Made by a program: the position numbers and the translations under genes. A stretch of 64,000 nucleotides of DNA from Terriglobia bacterium (GTDB taxonomy: Bacteria > Acidobacteriota > Thermoanaerobaculia > Thermoanaerobaculales > Thermoanaerobaculaceae). The notes beneath the pieces were generated by a model. The model was not told where the DNA came from. It did no database searches and was given only the letters and a program-made list of their open reading frames with translations. The stretch is taken from assembly GCA_020073245.1 (NCBI GenBank), contig JAIQFQ010000030.1, positions 1 to 64,000 of the forward strand, given 5' to 3'. Shown here one piece after another: positions 53,134-62,194 of the stretch; within the stretch, counting starts at the first letter, position 1, and each line of letters starts with the position of its first letter.

Positions 53134-54921
53134 ATGCGTCTCAAGAGCCTGGCGAGCGCGGCTGTCACCCTTTTCATCGGCGTCGCGGCCCGTGCGCACG
53201 GCGAAGCGCCTCAGGATCCGCTGGTCGGGCTGTGGGGCAGCGAGGGTTTGTATGGGCCGGCGGTGCGCGGCCAGCTGACCGTTGACGGCCGCGGACAAGC
53301 ATGGCGCGCCACCATCGCCGGTTTCGACGTCGTCGCCCGGCACCAGGGGAACGCCGTGTCATTTTCCCTCCCGAACGACCAGGGCGAGTTCCGCGGCGAG
53401 CTGGACGCGGACGCGGCGCACATGGTCGGGCAGTGGATACAGCCGCCGGGCCGGGTGTACTTCAGCCGCTTCGCCACGCCTGTGGCGCTGCTGCGCAGCG
53501 GCGACGGCGTGTGGCAGGGCGCCGTCACTCCGCTGGACAATCGCTTGTCCGCCTACCTGCTCATCAGCCAGGCGGCGGACGGCACGCTCTCGGCATTCGT
53601 CCGCAACCCGGATTTCAACTTGGGGCGCAACGCCCCCTACAGGGTGGTGCGTGACGGCGACCGCGTCACTCTCATCGGCACCCGCAGCGGCGACCGCATC
53701 GACGGCAGCTACGACAAGGCCGGCAACCGGCTGCTGATGCGACTGCGCATACCCAACAGCACCCTGGAGTTCACGCCGCGGGGCCGCAACGACGCCGTGG
53801 GCTTCTACCCCGAGACGCCGCCGCAGGACAAGATCGGCTACGTGCAGCCTGTGAGCGAGGAGGACGGCTGGGCCACCGCCTCGCTGCAGCAGACCGGCCT
53901 GGCGCCGGATCCGCTGCTGGCGCTGGTGGACACGATAGTCAACACACCTTACGCCGGCTTCAAAACCCCGTACCTGCACAGCCTGCTGATCGCGCGCCAC
54001 GGCAAGCTGGTGCTGGAGCGGTACTTTCACGGCTACAGCCGTGACCGCACCCACACCACGCGCTCGGCGGGCAAGACCTTTGCCGGCGTGCTGACGGGCA
54101 TCGCCCTCGACCGGGGCGCGAAGTTCGGGCTGGATACGCCGGTGGTTTCGCTCTTCCCCGAGTACAGGGACATCGCCAGGCTCGATCCGCGCAAGCGCAG
54201 GATCACGGTGCAGAACCTGCTGACCTTCACCTCCGGACTCGCGTGCAACGACGACGATGACGGCTCGCCGGGAAACGAGGACCGCATGCAGGACCAGGAC
54301 GCCCAGCCGGACTGGTACAAGTACACCCTGGACCTGCCGATGGCCGCCGATCCCGGCGGCAGCAAGGCGGTGTATTGCTCCGCGGCGGTGAACCTCCTCG
54401 GCGGCGTGGTGAGCAACGCCACCGACATGCCGCTGCTGGAGTTCTTCTACAGGTACTACGCGGCACCGCTGGATATCCGGCTGTACCACGTGAATCTCAT
54501 GCCCACCGGCCAGGCGTACCTGGGCGGTGGCATCGAGATGCGTCCGCGGGACCAGCTGAAGCTGGGCCAGCTCTATCTGAACGGCGGAGGCTGGAACGGC
54601 CGGCGGGTAATAAGCCAGGCCTGGGTCGACGCGTCATGGCGCCGGTATTCGAGCTTCGCGTCGGATCATGGTTACGGCTTCAACTGGCACATCATCGACG
54701 TCACGTCCGGTGGCCACAGTTATCGCCTCTACGAAGCCGGCGGCAACGGCGGGCAGTTCGTGATCGCGATCCCGGAGCTCGACATGGTGGTGGGCTTCAC
54801 CGCCGGCAACTACGGCGACTTCGCAACCTGGTACAGGTTCATGACCGAATGGATTCCCAAGTTCATCATCCCTGCGGCAGTGCCGCCCGCTGAGGCGACA
54901 GGCGCGGCTCACGGCCGGTAG
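53134..54921 (+). CDS. Exported beta-lactamase-fold serine hydrolase
   Basis: This is a 595-residue protein. The ATG follows GAGCAGGAGGGCGAT and opens a signal peptide ending near ARAHGEA. Residues about 30-230 are an all-beta N-terminal part. From about 260 a class-C-beta-lactamase/D-Ala-D-Ala-carboxypeptidase-type domain begins: LHSLLIARHGKLVLERYFHG, then S311-x-x-K314 in TRSAGKTFAG. The second motif reads Y-C-S near residue 416 (AVYCSAAVNLLGG), where many relatives have YxN. The KTG-like HxG box may be GGNGGQFV near residue 545. The substrate is unknown; it is not likely to be a resistance enzyme. It stands between the barrel protein and the propeller pair. Confidence 0.85.
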   Translation: MRLKSLASAAVTLFIGVAARAHGEAPQDPLVGLWGSEGLYGPAVRGQLTVDGRGQAWRATIAGFDVVARHQGNAVSFSLPNDQGEFRGELDADAAHMVGQWIQPPGRVYFSRFATPVALLRSGDGVWQGAVTPLDNRLSAYLLISQAADGTLSAFVRNPDFNLGRNAPYRVVRDGDRVTLIGTRSGDRIDGSYDKAGNRLLMRLRIPNSTLEFTPRGRNDAVGFYPETPPQDKIGYVQPVSEEDGWATASLQQTGLAPDPLLALVDTIVNTPYAGFKTPYLHSLLIARHGKLVLERYFHGYSRDRTHTTRSAGKTFAGVLTGIALDRGAKFGLDTPVVSLFPEYRDIARLDPRKRRITVQNLLTFTSGLACNDDDDGSPGNEDRMQDQDAQPDWYKYTLDLPMAADPGGSKAVYCSAAVNLLGGVVSNATDMPLLEFFYRYYAAPLDIRLYHVNLMPTGQAYLGGGIEMRPRDQLKLGQLYLNGGGWNGRRVISQAWVDASWRRYSSFASDHGYGFNWHIIDVTSGGHSYRLYEAGGNGGQFVIAIPELDMVVGFTAGNYGDFATWYRFMTEWIPKFIIPAAVPPAEATGAAHGR

Positions 54922-55109
54922 GCGTCGCACCACGACCGAAGGGTGGCGCAAAATGGGTCCTGACGCCGGAAGGAGGCTGCTATCTCGCGGACGAGACGTA
55001 GCGCTGGCGTTGCCCTGAGATGGCGGACAGGTAGCTTCGGGATCGAAGTGAGGCGGGAGCACATCTGTTTGCCGCTGGTTGCGGCGCCGAGCAGCGCCGG
55101 AAGGACACG

Positions 55110-56621
55110 ATGAAACGGCACCCGGGTGTGGTTCTTGCGACCGTGCTCCTTACACACGCAGCGGCGGCGCAGTTGATCCAGCAAGGGAGCAAGCTCGTCG
55201 GCACCGGCGCCGCCGGGCCCGCCTACCAGGGCTACTCGGTGGCGGTCTCCGCGGACGGAAGCACGGCCATCATCGGCGGGTGGGCCGACGACTCCAAAAT
55301 CGGCGCCGCGTGGGTGTACACGCTCAGCGGAGGCGTGTGGGCGCAGCAAGGGAGCAAGCTCGTCGGCACGGGTGCCGTCGGGGCCGGCAGGCAGGGCCGG
55401 GCGGTGGCGATCTCGGCGGACGGCTCCACCGCCATCGTCGTCGGTCCGTACGACGACTTCAATACCGGCGCCGCTTGGGTGTACACCCGGAGCGCGGGGG
55501 TGTGGTCGCAGCAGGGTACCAAGCTTGTCGGTACGGGCGCGGTCGGGGCTGCCGCCCAGGGCTGGTCGGTGGCGCTCTCGGCGGACGGGAGCACTGCGAT
55601 CGTCGGCGGAGTCTGGGACAGTTCCAACGCCGGCGCCAGTTGGGTGTACACGCGCAGCGGGGGGGCGTGGTCACAGCAGGGGAGCAAGCTGGTCGGCACG
55701 GGCGCGGCCGGGGCCGCCTACCAGGGCTACTCGGTGGCGATCGCGGGGGACGGCAACACGGCCGTCGTCGGCGGGGTCGGCGACAGCTCCTTCGTGGGCG
55801 CGGCATGGGTGTTCACGCGCAGCAGCGGCGTGTGGTCGCAGCAGGGGAGCAAGTTGGTCGGCGCGAGCGGTGTCGGGGCTGCCTACCAGGGCTACTCGGT
55901 GGCGGTCTCGGCGGACGGCAACACGGCCATCGTCGGCGGATATGGCGACCACTCCGACGCCGGAGCCGCGTGGCTGTTCACGCGCAGCGGAGGTGTGTGG
56001 TCGCAGCAGGGGAGCAAGCTCGTCGGTACGGGTGCTGTCGGAATCGCCGCCCAGGGTTGGTCAGTGGCGATCTCGGCAGACGGGAACACCGCCATCGCCG
56101 GCGGGCCTAGCGACGACTCCAATACCGGCGCCGCCTGGGTGTACACGCGCAGCGGGGCGGTGTGGACGCAACTGGGCGACAAGCTTGTCGGTACGGGGGC
56201 CGTCGGGGAAGCCAACCAGGGCGCGGTGGCGGTCTCGGGGGACGGCACCACCGCCATCCTGGGCGGGTCTTACGACGACTCCAGGACAGGCGCTGCATGG
56301 GTATTCTCCGTCCCCAACAGCTGCCTGGCGCCCTCGATCACCGCACAACCTCAGAGCGAGGATATCCAACGTGACCAACCCGCCATCCTCTCGGTGACCG
56401 CCAAGGGCACGACGCCGCTGACGTACCAGTGGTACCAGGGCTCGTCCGGCGACACCTCGACCCCGGTGGGCGATGACGCGAGCACGTTTACAACGCCGCC
56501 CGTGAGATCGACAGCCAGCTACTGGGTCAGGGTCACCAACGCGTGCGGCACTGCGGACTCCGCCACGGCATTGGTGACGCCCATGCGAAGTGTCCGTCGG
56601 CACCTCCGCAGGTCAAACTAG
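55110..56621 (+). CDS. Exported seven-repeat propeller protein with C-terminal Ig-like domain
   Basis: This is a 503-residue protein whose ATG follows GGAAGGACACG; the signal peptide ends AAAAQ. Seven tandem repeats of about 55 residues follow, each with QQGSKLVGTGA, then an SVA(V/I)SADG(N/S)TAI(V/I)GG strand, then a GAAWV(Y/F)TRSGGVWS strand. Seven equal blades fit a seven-bladed FG-GAP/integrin-like propeller (inference). The last about 90 residues form an Ig-like domain (PSITAQPQSEDIQRDQPAIL, TYQWYQGSS, YWVRVTNACG). The C-terminus is basic (MRSVRRHLRRSN). The paralogue downstream has the same repeats but a different end. Surface binding or adhesion is inferred. Confidence 0.85.
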   Translation: MKRHPGVVLATVLLTHAAAAQLIQQGSKLVGTGAAGPAYQGYSVAVSADGSTAIIGGWADDSKIGAAWVYTLSGGVWAQQGSKLVGTGAVGAGRQGRAVAISADGSTAIVVGPYDDFNTGAAWVYTRSAGVWSQQGTKLVGTGAVGAAAQGWSVALSADGSTAIVGGVWDSSNAGASWVYTRSGGAWSQQGSKLVGTGAAGAAYQGYSVAIAGDGNTAVVGGVGDSSFVGAAWVFTRSSGVWSQQGSKLVGASGVGAAYQGYSVAVSADGNTAIVGGYGDHSDAGAAWLFTRSGGVWSQQGSKLVGTGAVGIAAQGWSVAISADGNTAIAGGPSDDSNTGAAWVYTRSGAVWTQLGDKLVGTGAVGEANQGAVAVSGDGTTAILGGSYDDSRTGAAWVFSVPNSCLAPSITAQPQSEDIQRDQPAILSVTAKGTTPLTYQWYQGSSGDTSTPVGDDASTFTTPPVRSTASYWVRVTNACGTADSATALVTPMRSVRRHLRRSN

Positions 56622-56892
56622 GCGGCGGTGTGTCCCCGTTGCGACCTTTGTCCCGGAGGTTGTCGGACCTGCGATGCCTGTGCGGATAATTGTCGCGGTA
56701 CGCCTTCGTTGTCGGCATCAATTCCGGACCGCAATTGGCCCGCCGAGTCGCCGAAGCGCCCCGTTGGGCGCCGGCGATCGGAGCTAGACGCGATCGGACC
56801 GGATGGCGTACACGTGAGAGGAGAGTCGAATTGAGGCGAAATTCCGCTCGAGTGCAACGTATTGTGGTGTTCGGCGGCGAAAGGATTGGTCA

Positions 56893-58815
56893 ATGATCCA
56901 GCGCGCGAGTTCGATTCTCGGGATTCTGTTCCTTGCGCATGCAGCGGGGGCGCAATTCATCCAGCAAGGTAGCAAGCTGGTCGGCAGCGACGCCAGCGGG
57001 GCTGCCCAGTTGGGCACCTCGGTTGCGATCTCGTGGGACGGGAGCACCGCCATCGTCGGCGGGCCCCGCGATTCGGCGACCGGCGCCGCGTGGGTGTTCA
57101 CGCGCAGCGCGGGGGTGTGGTCGCAGCAAGGGAGCAAGCTCGTCGGTACTGGTGCCGTCGGGGTTGCCTCTCAGGGTCACTCGGTGGCGATCTCAGCGGA
57201 CGGAAACACCGTGATCGTCGGCGGGCCTGATGACAACGACAGCGGTTTTGACGGCGTCGGCGCCGCGTGGGTGTACACGCGCGACGGTGGGGTGTGGTCG
57301 CAGCAGGGCAGCAAGCTGGTCGGAACGAACGCCGTCGGGTACCCCGAGCAGGGTATTTCGGTGGGGATCTCGGCGGATGGCAACACCGCGATCGTCGGCG
57401 GTCCCTGGGACAACTCAGCGACCGGTGCCGCGTGGGTGTTCACGCGCAGCGGGGGGGCGTGGTCGCAACAAGGGAGCAAGCTCGTCGGCACGGGCGCCGT
57501 TGGGATGGCGCTTCAGGGTCAGTCGGTGTCAATCTCAGCGGATGGAAACACCGCCATCGTTGGCGGAAGTGACGACAACTCCGCCGCGGGCGCCGCATGG
57601 GTGTTCACGCGCAGTGGGGGGGTGTGGTCGCAGCAGGGCAGCAAACTGGTCGGTACGGGCGCCGTCGGGGCCAGCCAACAGGGTCGCTCCGTAGCGATCT
57701 CGGCGGACGGCGAGACCGCCGTCGTCGGCGGGTTGGAGGACAACTCCCTCGTCGGTGCGGCATGGGTGTTCATGCGCAGCGGGGGGGTCTGGTCGCAGCA
57801 GGGGAGCAAACTGGTCGGCACGGGCGCAGCGGGGCACGCCTATCAGGGCGCTTCAGTGGGTATCTCGGCGGATGGAAACTCGGTCATCGTCGGCGGGTGG
57901 CACGACGACACCGTGGTCGGCGCCGCGTGGGTGTTCACCCGCAGTGGGGGGGTGTGGTCGCAGCAGGGCAGCAAGCTGGTCGGCACGGGCGCCGTCAACT
58001 ACGCCTATCAGGGCGCCTCGGTAGCGATCTCGGCGCACGGCGAGACCGCGATCGTCGGCGGACCCAACGACAACTACAATTTCGAGACCAACAGCAGCGT
58101 TGGCGCCGCCTGGGTCTTCTCGGCCTCCTCCTTCGTCGCCTGGGTTCCGGTGGCGAGCCACAACGCCGGGAAGAACGGCAGCCAGTGGCGGAGCGACCTC
58201 GGCCTGCTCAACACCGGCGCGGTGACGGCGAGCGTGCAGATCAAGTTCTACAGGACTGGCGGCGTGGTGAGCAATACCAGCTCCGTTCCGGCGAAGACCC
58301 AGTCGATCCTGACAGACGTCGTCAACCAGATTCCGTCGAGCGGCTCCGGGGCGCTGCAGATCCTGTCGGACCAGCCGTTGAAGATCACGGCGCGCAGCTA
58401 CAACCTGGTCTCGTCCGGTGCGGACTGTTACCCCGGCGCCACCCAGGGGCAGGACTACCCGGCGGTGTTTGCCGGCGACGGACTTGGTGCGGGTCAGAGC
58501 GCGTACCTCGCAGGATTGAGCGAGAAGTCCACCTACCGATCAAACATCGGTGTGGTGAACAGCGGCACGATGAGCGCGTCGGTGCTGGTGGAGCTCTTTG
58601 ACGGTGCGGGGGCGAAGCTCACGGACTACACGGTGACGCTGAACCCGGGCGACTGGAAACAGGAGACGCAGCCGTTCCTGAACAAGGCGGGACAGACGGC
58701 GATGGATCGCGGGTACGCGAAGATCACGGTGCAGACAGGGTCTGGGGTTTTCGCGTTCGCCTCGGTGATCGACAACCTGACCAACGATCCGACCACGGTC
58801 ACCATGCAGCGGTGA
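56893..58815 (+). CDS. Exported seven-repeat propeller protein with shared C-terminal module
   Basis: This is a 640-residue protein; the ATG follows GCGAAAGGATTGGTCA and opens a signal peptide ending AAGAQ. It has seven repeats of the same 55-residue type as its neighbour, two of them with small insertions. The remaining about 225 residues are not Ig-like as in the neighbour but match the C-terminus of the protein at 435-1556: WVPVASHNAGKNGSQWRSD, SDQPLKI, GATQGQDYPAVF, PFLNKAGQTAMDRGYAKI, VIDNLTNDPTTVTMQR. The same C-terminal module therefore sits on two different N-terminal domains 57 kb apart. Role unknown; surface display is plausible. Confidence 0.85.
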   Translation: MIQRASSILGILFLAHAAGAQFIQQGSKLVGSDASGAAQLGTSVAISWDGSTAIVGGPRDSATGAAWVFTRSAGVWSQQGSKLVGTGAVGVASQGHSVAISADGNTVIVGGPDDNDSGFDGVGAAWVYTRDGGVWSQQGSKLVGTNAVGYPEQGISVGISADGNTAIVGGPWDNSATGAAWVFTRSGGAWSQQGSKLVGTGAVGMALQGQSVSISADGNTAIVGGSDDNSAAGAAWVFTRSGGVWSQQGSKLVGTGAVGASQQGRSVAISADGETAVVGGLEDNSLVGAAWVFMRSGGVWSQQGSKLVGTGAAGHAYQGASVGISADGNSVIVGGWHDDTVVGAAWVFTRSGGVWSQQGSKLVGTGAVNYAYQGASVAISAHGETAIVGGPNDNYNFETNSSVGAAWVFSASSFVAWVPVASHNAGKNGSQWRSDLGLLNTGAVTASVQIKFYRTGGVVSNTSSVPAKTQSILTDVVNQIPSSGSGALQILSDQPLKITARSYNLVSSGADCYPGATQGQDYPAVFAGDGLGAGQSAYLAGLSEKSTYRSNIGVVNSGTMSASVLVELFDGAGAKLTDYTVTLNPGDWKQETQPFLNKAGQTAMDRGYAKITVQTGSGVFAFASVIDNLTNDPTTVTMQR

Positions 58816-59021
58816 GCGGAGGCCCCCACACCTTTGAGCAATTGCATGAGGAGTTCGGTCGGTCGGTTGCCAGGCGTGGCCTGGCACCGGCCGGATGGAC
58901 GCTACGGGCGCAGTGCAAGATGATGAGACCGCCTCGGGCCAGCGCCGGCGGTCACGTCGCACGTGCGTAACGATCCGCGGGAGCGGGCCGCCTACACGCT
59001 TCACGCCCTGTGCGGCGTAAT

Positions 59022-59858
59022 ATGGCGATCAGAGACGCCGCGCTCCGGCAATGTAACTCGTGCCGGATCGCTGCCCGCAGACCAGTGACCAGCCTGAGCC
59101 CCCCCGATGGCCGCACGAGGCACGCCAACCCGGCGGTCCGCGCGGCGTGGGCGGTGTTCAACGCCGCCCAGCTCGCGTTCACGCTGCTCTGGTCGGCTGG
59201 GGGCATCACCGTCGCACTCGTAATGCTCGCGCTGACGCGCCGGCAGGCGGCGCCGCTCGCCATGGCGCGCTGGTTCTGGGCGCCGGGGCTGCTGCGCGGG
59301 GCGGGTGCTCGAGTCGAGGTGGAAGGCGCCGACCGGCTCGATCCGACGTGCGCCTACGTGTTCGCCTCGAACCACCAGTCGATGATCGACGTGCCGGTGC
59401 TGTTCCTCGCCATGCCGGCGCCGCTGCGGTTTGTCGTGAAGCGCGAGCTGCGGTCGGTCCCCTTTCTCGGCTGGTACATCGCCGCGATGGGGATGGTGTT
59501 CGTGGACCGCGCCGGGCAGAGGGCCGCGGTACGGTCGATGCGGCGCGTCCCCGAGATCCTGCGCGCAGGGGAGAGCGTCGCATGCTTCCCCGAGGGGACG
59601 CGGAGCCGCGACGGCACGATCCGGCCGTTCAAGGGCGGCCCGTTCGCCATGGCCATCGAGGCCGGCGTGCCGGTCGTGCCCGTCGCCCTGATCGGAACCG
59701 GCCGCATCCTCCCGCCGCAGGGGTTTCGCGTGCGCCCGGGCGTGATCCGGGTGCGCATCGGCCGCCCGATCCCCACGACCGGCCTCGGCGTGAAGCAGCG
59801 CGGCGAGCTCGCGCGGCGCGTTCGCGACGAGGTCGAGCGGCTTTACGTCGGCGCGTGA
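59022..59858 (+). CDS. 1-acyl-sn-glycerol-3-phosphate acyltransferase (PlsC-like)
   Basis: This is a 278-residue membrane acyltransferase of the PlsC family that transfers an acyl chain to lysophosphatidic acid. The catalytic motif HxxxxD is in NHQSMIDVP and the substrate motif FPEGTRS is clear; RFVVKRELRSVPFLGWYIAA and VPVVPVALIGTG are also typical. A hydrophobic helix lies at about 35-55. The ATG at 59022 is taken as start; a GTG at 59010 is in frame, and neither has a good ribosome site. It is followed by an inverted-repeat element. Confidence 0.93.
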   Translation: MAIRDAALRQCNSCRIAARRPVTSLSPPDGRTRHANPAVRAAWAVFNAAQLAFTLLWSAGGITVALVMLALTRRQAAPLAMARWFWAPGLLRGAGARVEVEGADRLDPTCAYVFASNHQSMIDVPVLFLAMPAPLRFVVKRELRSVPFLGWYIAAMGMVFVDRAGQRAAVRSMRRVPEILRAGESVACFPEGTRSRDGTIRPFKGGPFAMAIEAGVPVVPVALIGTGRILPPQGFRVRPGVIRVRIGRPIPTTGLGVKQRGELARRVRDEVERLYVGA

Positions 59859-59900
59859 GCCTGGAGGCCAGGGCGGATACTCTGGTGGTGCGCGGTGGTT

Positions 59901-59993
59901 TGTCATTGCGAGGAGCGAAGCGACGAAGCAATCCCTTCAAGTCCGACGAGATCGCCACGGCCCCCTCGCTACGCTCGGGGCCTCGCGATGACA
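59901..59993. repeat. Interspersed inverted repeat, TGTCATTGCGAGG family
   Basis: TGTCATTGCGAGG at the start pairs with CCTCGCGATGACA at the end (one mismatch). The inner part (AGCGAAGCGACGAAGCAATC) is of the common environmental-genome type. It lies in the short gap between plsC and the sigma-factor gene and could act as a bidirectional terminator. Confidence 0.8.
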
Positions 59994-60101
59994 CCGAAAG
60001 TGCCACATTCGAACGGAAACCGGTGCTGACAGGCCGCTGGCCACCATCGCTGGGGAGCACCTGTCGGCCTGGGGCGGTTCTGGCCTAGAACGGCGGACAG
60101 C

Positions 60102-60758
60102 TCAGGATGGCCCCCGCCGCGCCGGGCGCTTGGCACCCTTGAGGTCGTTTCGCTTCGGGCGGCCGTCCTTCAGGCGCGCCATGAGATCTCCCCGCTCGCT
60201 GACGAAGCACTGGCAGTCCTGACGAAACTGCTCGTAGAGTTTCGTGCGCGCCCGGTGCAGTCGGATCTTGACCGTCCCAACGGTGAGGGACAGCCGCCGC
60301 GCGATCTCCTCGTTGGAGAGCTCGTAGAAATCGCTGAGCATGTACACGTCGAAGTAGTTCGCCGGGAGGGCCTCCACGTAGTCGAGGTAGCACGCGACCA
60401 TCTCTTCTCGCATCGCGGCTTCCTCGGCTGTGCAGGAGCGACTGTCGGGGACACGGGAGAGAAAGTCGTCGTCGTCCCCGTCCCCCCGCCCCAGGCCGGT
60501 TCTTGATGTTTGGCGTTCCTTCCACGAGGAGTGCTTCCTCGCCAGATCCCGGACGGTGTTGATAGTGATGGCGTACACCCACGACGTCAGCTTCGACGGA
60601 TCTGCAAGGCCCTCGAGCGATCGACCAATCTTGATGAAGACCTCCTGGGTCACATCGTCCGCGTCGTCGCGGCCGATGAGCTTCGCGGCGTACGCCAGCA
60701 CCTTCCCGTGGTAGGTCTCGTAGATTTGAGAAAAGGCGGGAACCTCTCTGTCGCTCAT
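60102..60758 (-). CDS. ECF-type RNA polymerase sigma factor
   Basis: This is a 218-residue ECF sigma factor. Region 2 (residues about 10-75) reads YETYHGKVLAYAAKLIGRDD, DVTQEVFIKIGRSLEGL and SWVYAITINTVRDLARK. Region 4 (about 130-180) reads YFDVYMLSDFYELSNEEIARR and GTVKIRLHRARTKLYEQF. A short Asp-rich linker (GDGDDDDFL) lies between. The C-terminus is extended, with CQCF and a basic tail (RPKRNDLKGAKRPARRG). The start overlaps a nine-codon leader frame by ATGA. No anti-sigma gene is adjacent. The trigger and targets are unknown. Confidence 0.92.
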   Translation of the reverse strand: MSDREVPAFSQIYETYHGKVLAYAAKLIGRDDADDVTQEVFIKIGRSLEGLADPSKLTSWVYAITINTVRDLARKHSSWKERQTSRTGLGRGDGDDDDFLSRVPDSRSCTAEEAAMREEMVACYLDYVEALPANYFDVYMLSDFYELSNEEIARRLSLTVGTVKIRLHRARTKLYEQFRQDCQCFVSERGDLMARLKDGRPKRNDLKGAKRPARRGPS

Positions 60759-60784
60759 CTGAGATCCGTCTGAGTACCTCTCAT
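60755..60784 (-). CDS. Possible coupled leader peptide (MRGTQTDLR)
   Basis: A strong AAGGAGG site ten bases before this ATG is better placed for it than for the sigma factor. The nine codons end at TGA, which overlaps the sigma ATG (ATGA). The sigma start has no ribosome site of its own, so its translation would depend on reading the leader. It is too short to judge by composition. Confidence 0.45.
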   Translation of the reverse strand: MRGTQTDLR

Positions 60785-60886
60785 TGATGATAGACCTCCT
60801 TCGTCTGTTCGACCGCCCTCACCCTGTCTTGTTGAACCTCGTCGGTATCGTGGAGCCGGAGGGCTCCTGACTCGGCACCGGCGCCC

Positions 60887-61213
60887 CTACCCGCAGCACG
60901 GTCGCTCCTCCGTAGAGAGGCCCGACTCCCGCAGGGTTTTGCTCCCGGCCTGAAGCGGCTTCTCCATCCTGGCGATCACCTCGGGGCCGACCGCCCGCAC
61001 GAAACACCCGGTGGAACGCACGCGCGCTACGATCGCCAGGGTGAGCCTGACCAGGTGCCCTGGAGTCCCCTGGCTCAGGGCCCGTTCGACCATCCTCTCC
61101 GCGCAGCGCTCGCAGCCGGCTGCGATCACGACGGCGATAGGTATCACGTCTTCCAGCCTGACCGTCACCAATTGACCTGGCGGGTTGTCCCGACCGACGT
61201 GGATCGCTGGCAT
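60887..61213 (-). CDS. AhpD/carboxymuconolactone-decarboxylase-like protein
   Basis: This is a 108-residue protein; the ATG follows GGGAGGGTCGAGGG. The helical core has a CxxC pair in AAGCERCAERMVERALSQG, the AhpD/CMD redox motif, but the His that usually follows the pair is replaced. It ends in a second Cys pair (RPCCG). Such proteins reduce peroxides or are involved in aromatic-compound breakdown; a redox role is the safer guess here. It is divergent from the ABC genes. Confidence 0.8.
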   Translation of the reverse strand: MPAIHVGRDNPPGQLVTVRLEDVIPIAVVIAAGCERCAERMVERALSQGTPGHLVRLTLAIVARVRSTGCFVRAVGPEVIARMEKPLQAGSKTLRESGLSTEERPCCG

Positions 61214-61474
61214 CCCTCGACCCTCCCTTCGTCAAACCCGGAGTACCGCGTTTGCCTCCGTGCCCGAGCGGCGTGCCCTGAGGTAGAGACGTGACGGCCC
61301 GCCCCGAAGGTACGGCCGTCGGTGGCTCGACCGTATCTCGCCCCAGGCCGGATTCGTCTCCGCAGTGTGAGGGCGACTCGAGGCCGGGAATGGGCGACGC
61401 GCGATGGCCTCCGGGCCGAGACCGCACGCCCTGATCCGGAGCCAGATGTCTGGCGCGGGTCGACGGAGGGAACC

Positions 61475-62194
61475 ATGGTGAACGCCAATGGAGCTCCAAA
61501 TGGAAAGTGCCTGATCCGGGCGCGCAATCTGGACAAGTCGTATCAGCGCGGAGGCGAGCAGCTTCATGTGCTGCAAGGCCTTAGCCTGGACGTGGATCGG
61601 GGCGGCTTCCTCGCCTTCATGGGGCCTTCCGGGTCGGGGAAGACGACGCTGCTCAACCTGCTCGGCGGGCTCGACGTCCCCACTTCGGGGAGCATCTCCG
61701 TGGCGGGCGACGAGATCACAGCCATGGGGAGGAGTCAGCTCACCGCATGGCGAGCCCGCCACGTCGGGTTCGTCTTCCAGATGTACAACCTCATCCCGGT
61801 CCTGACCGCTTACCAGAACGTCGAGCTCCCGCTCCTGCTCACCAGCCTCGGAAGGAGCGGACGGCGGGAGCACGTCGAGACGGCACTGGAGCTCGTGGGC
61901 CTCCCCGACCGGATGAACCACTACCCGCGGCAGCTTTCGGGCGGCCAGGAACAGCGCGTGGCGATCGCCCGGGCGATCGTGGCCGACCCGACGTTGCTCC
62001 TGTGCGACGAGCCGACCGGCGACCTCGACCGGCGCAGCGCCGACGAGGTGATGCAGCTCCTCGGCCGGCTCGTGGACGAGCACGGCAAGACGATCCTCAT
62101 GGTCACCCACGACCCGCGTGCCGCTGAGCGCGCACGGACGACGCTCCACCTCGAGAAGGGCACACTGGTCGAGGCCGGGAGGCGGGCCGCATGA
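61475..62194 (+). CDS. ABC transporter ATP-binding protein (MacB/LolD type)
   Basis: This is a 239-residue ATPase; the ATG at 61475 follows GGAGGGAACC. Walker A is GPSGSGKT (50-57), the signature LSGGQ (154-158), Walker B LLLCDEP (174-180), and the switch His is in VTHDP. The text GLDVPTSGSISVAGDEIT fits the MacB/LolD/FtsE group. It overlaps the first permease by ATGA, so the system is ATPase-permease-permease, probably a lipoprotein or small-molecule exporter. Confidence 0.95.
   Translation: MVNANGAPNGKCLIRARNLDKSYQRGGEQLHVLQGLSLDVDRGGFLAFMGPSGSGKTTLLNLLGGLDVPTSGSISVAGDEITAMGRSQLTAWRARHVGFVFQMYNLIPVLTAYQNVELPLLLTSLGRSGRREHVETALELVGLPDRMNHYPRQLSGGQEQRVAIARAIVADPTLLLCDEPTGDLDRRSADEVMQLLGRLVDEHGKTILMVTHDPRAAERARTTLHLEKGTLVEAGRRAA

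Noticed and set aside
53134..54921. Antibiotic-resistance beta-lactamase
   Set aside because: The SxxK motif is present but the second motif is Y-C-S and the N-terminal half is a long extra domain; this fits the large general serine-hydrolase family better.
55110..58815. Tandem 165-bp repeats considered as a CRISPR-like or satellite array
   Set aside because: Repeats are contiguous coding units in frame with no spacers; they encode propeller blades.
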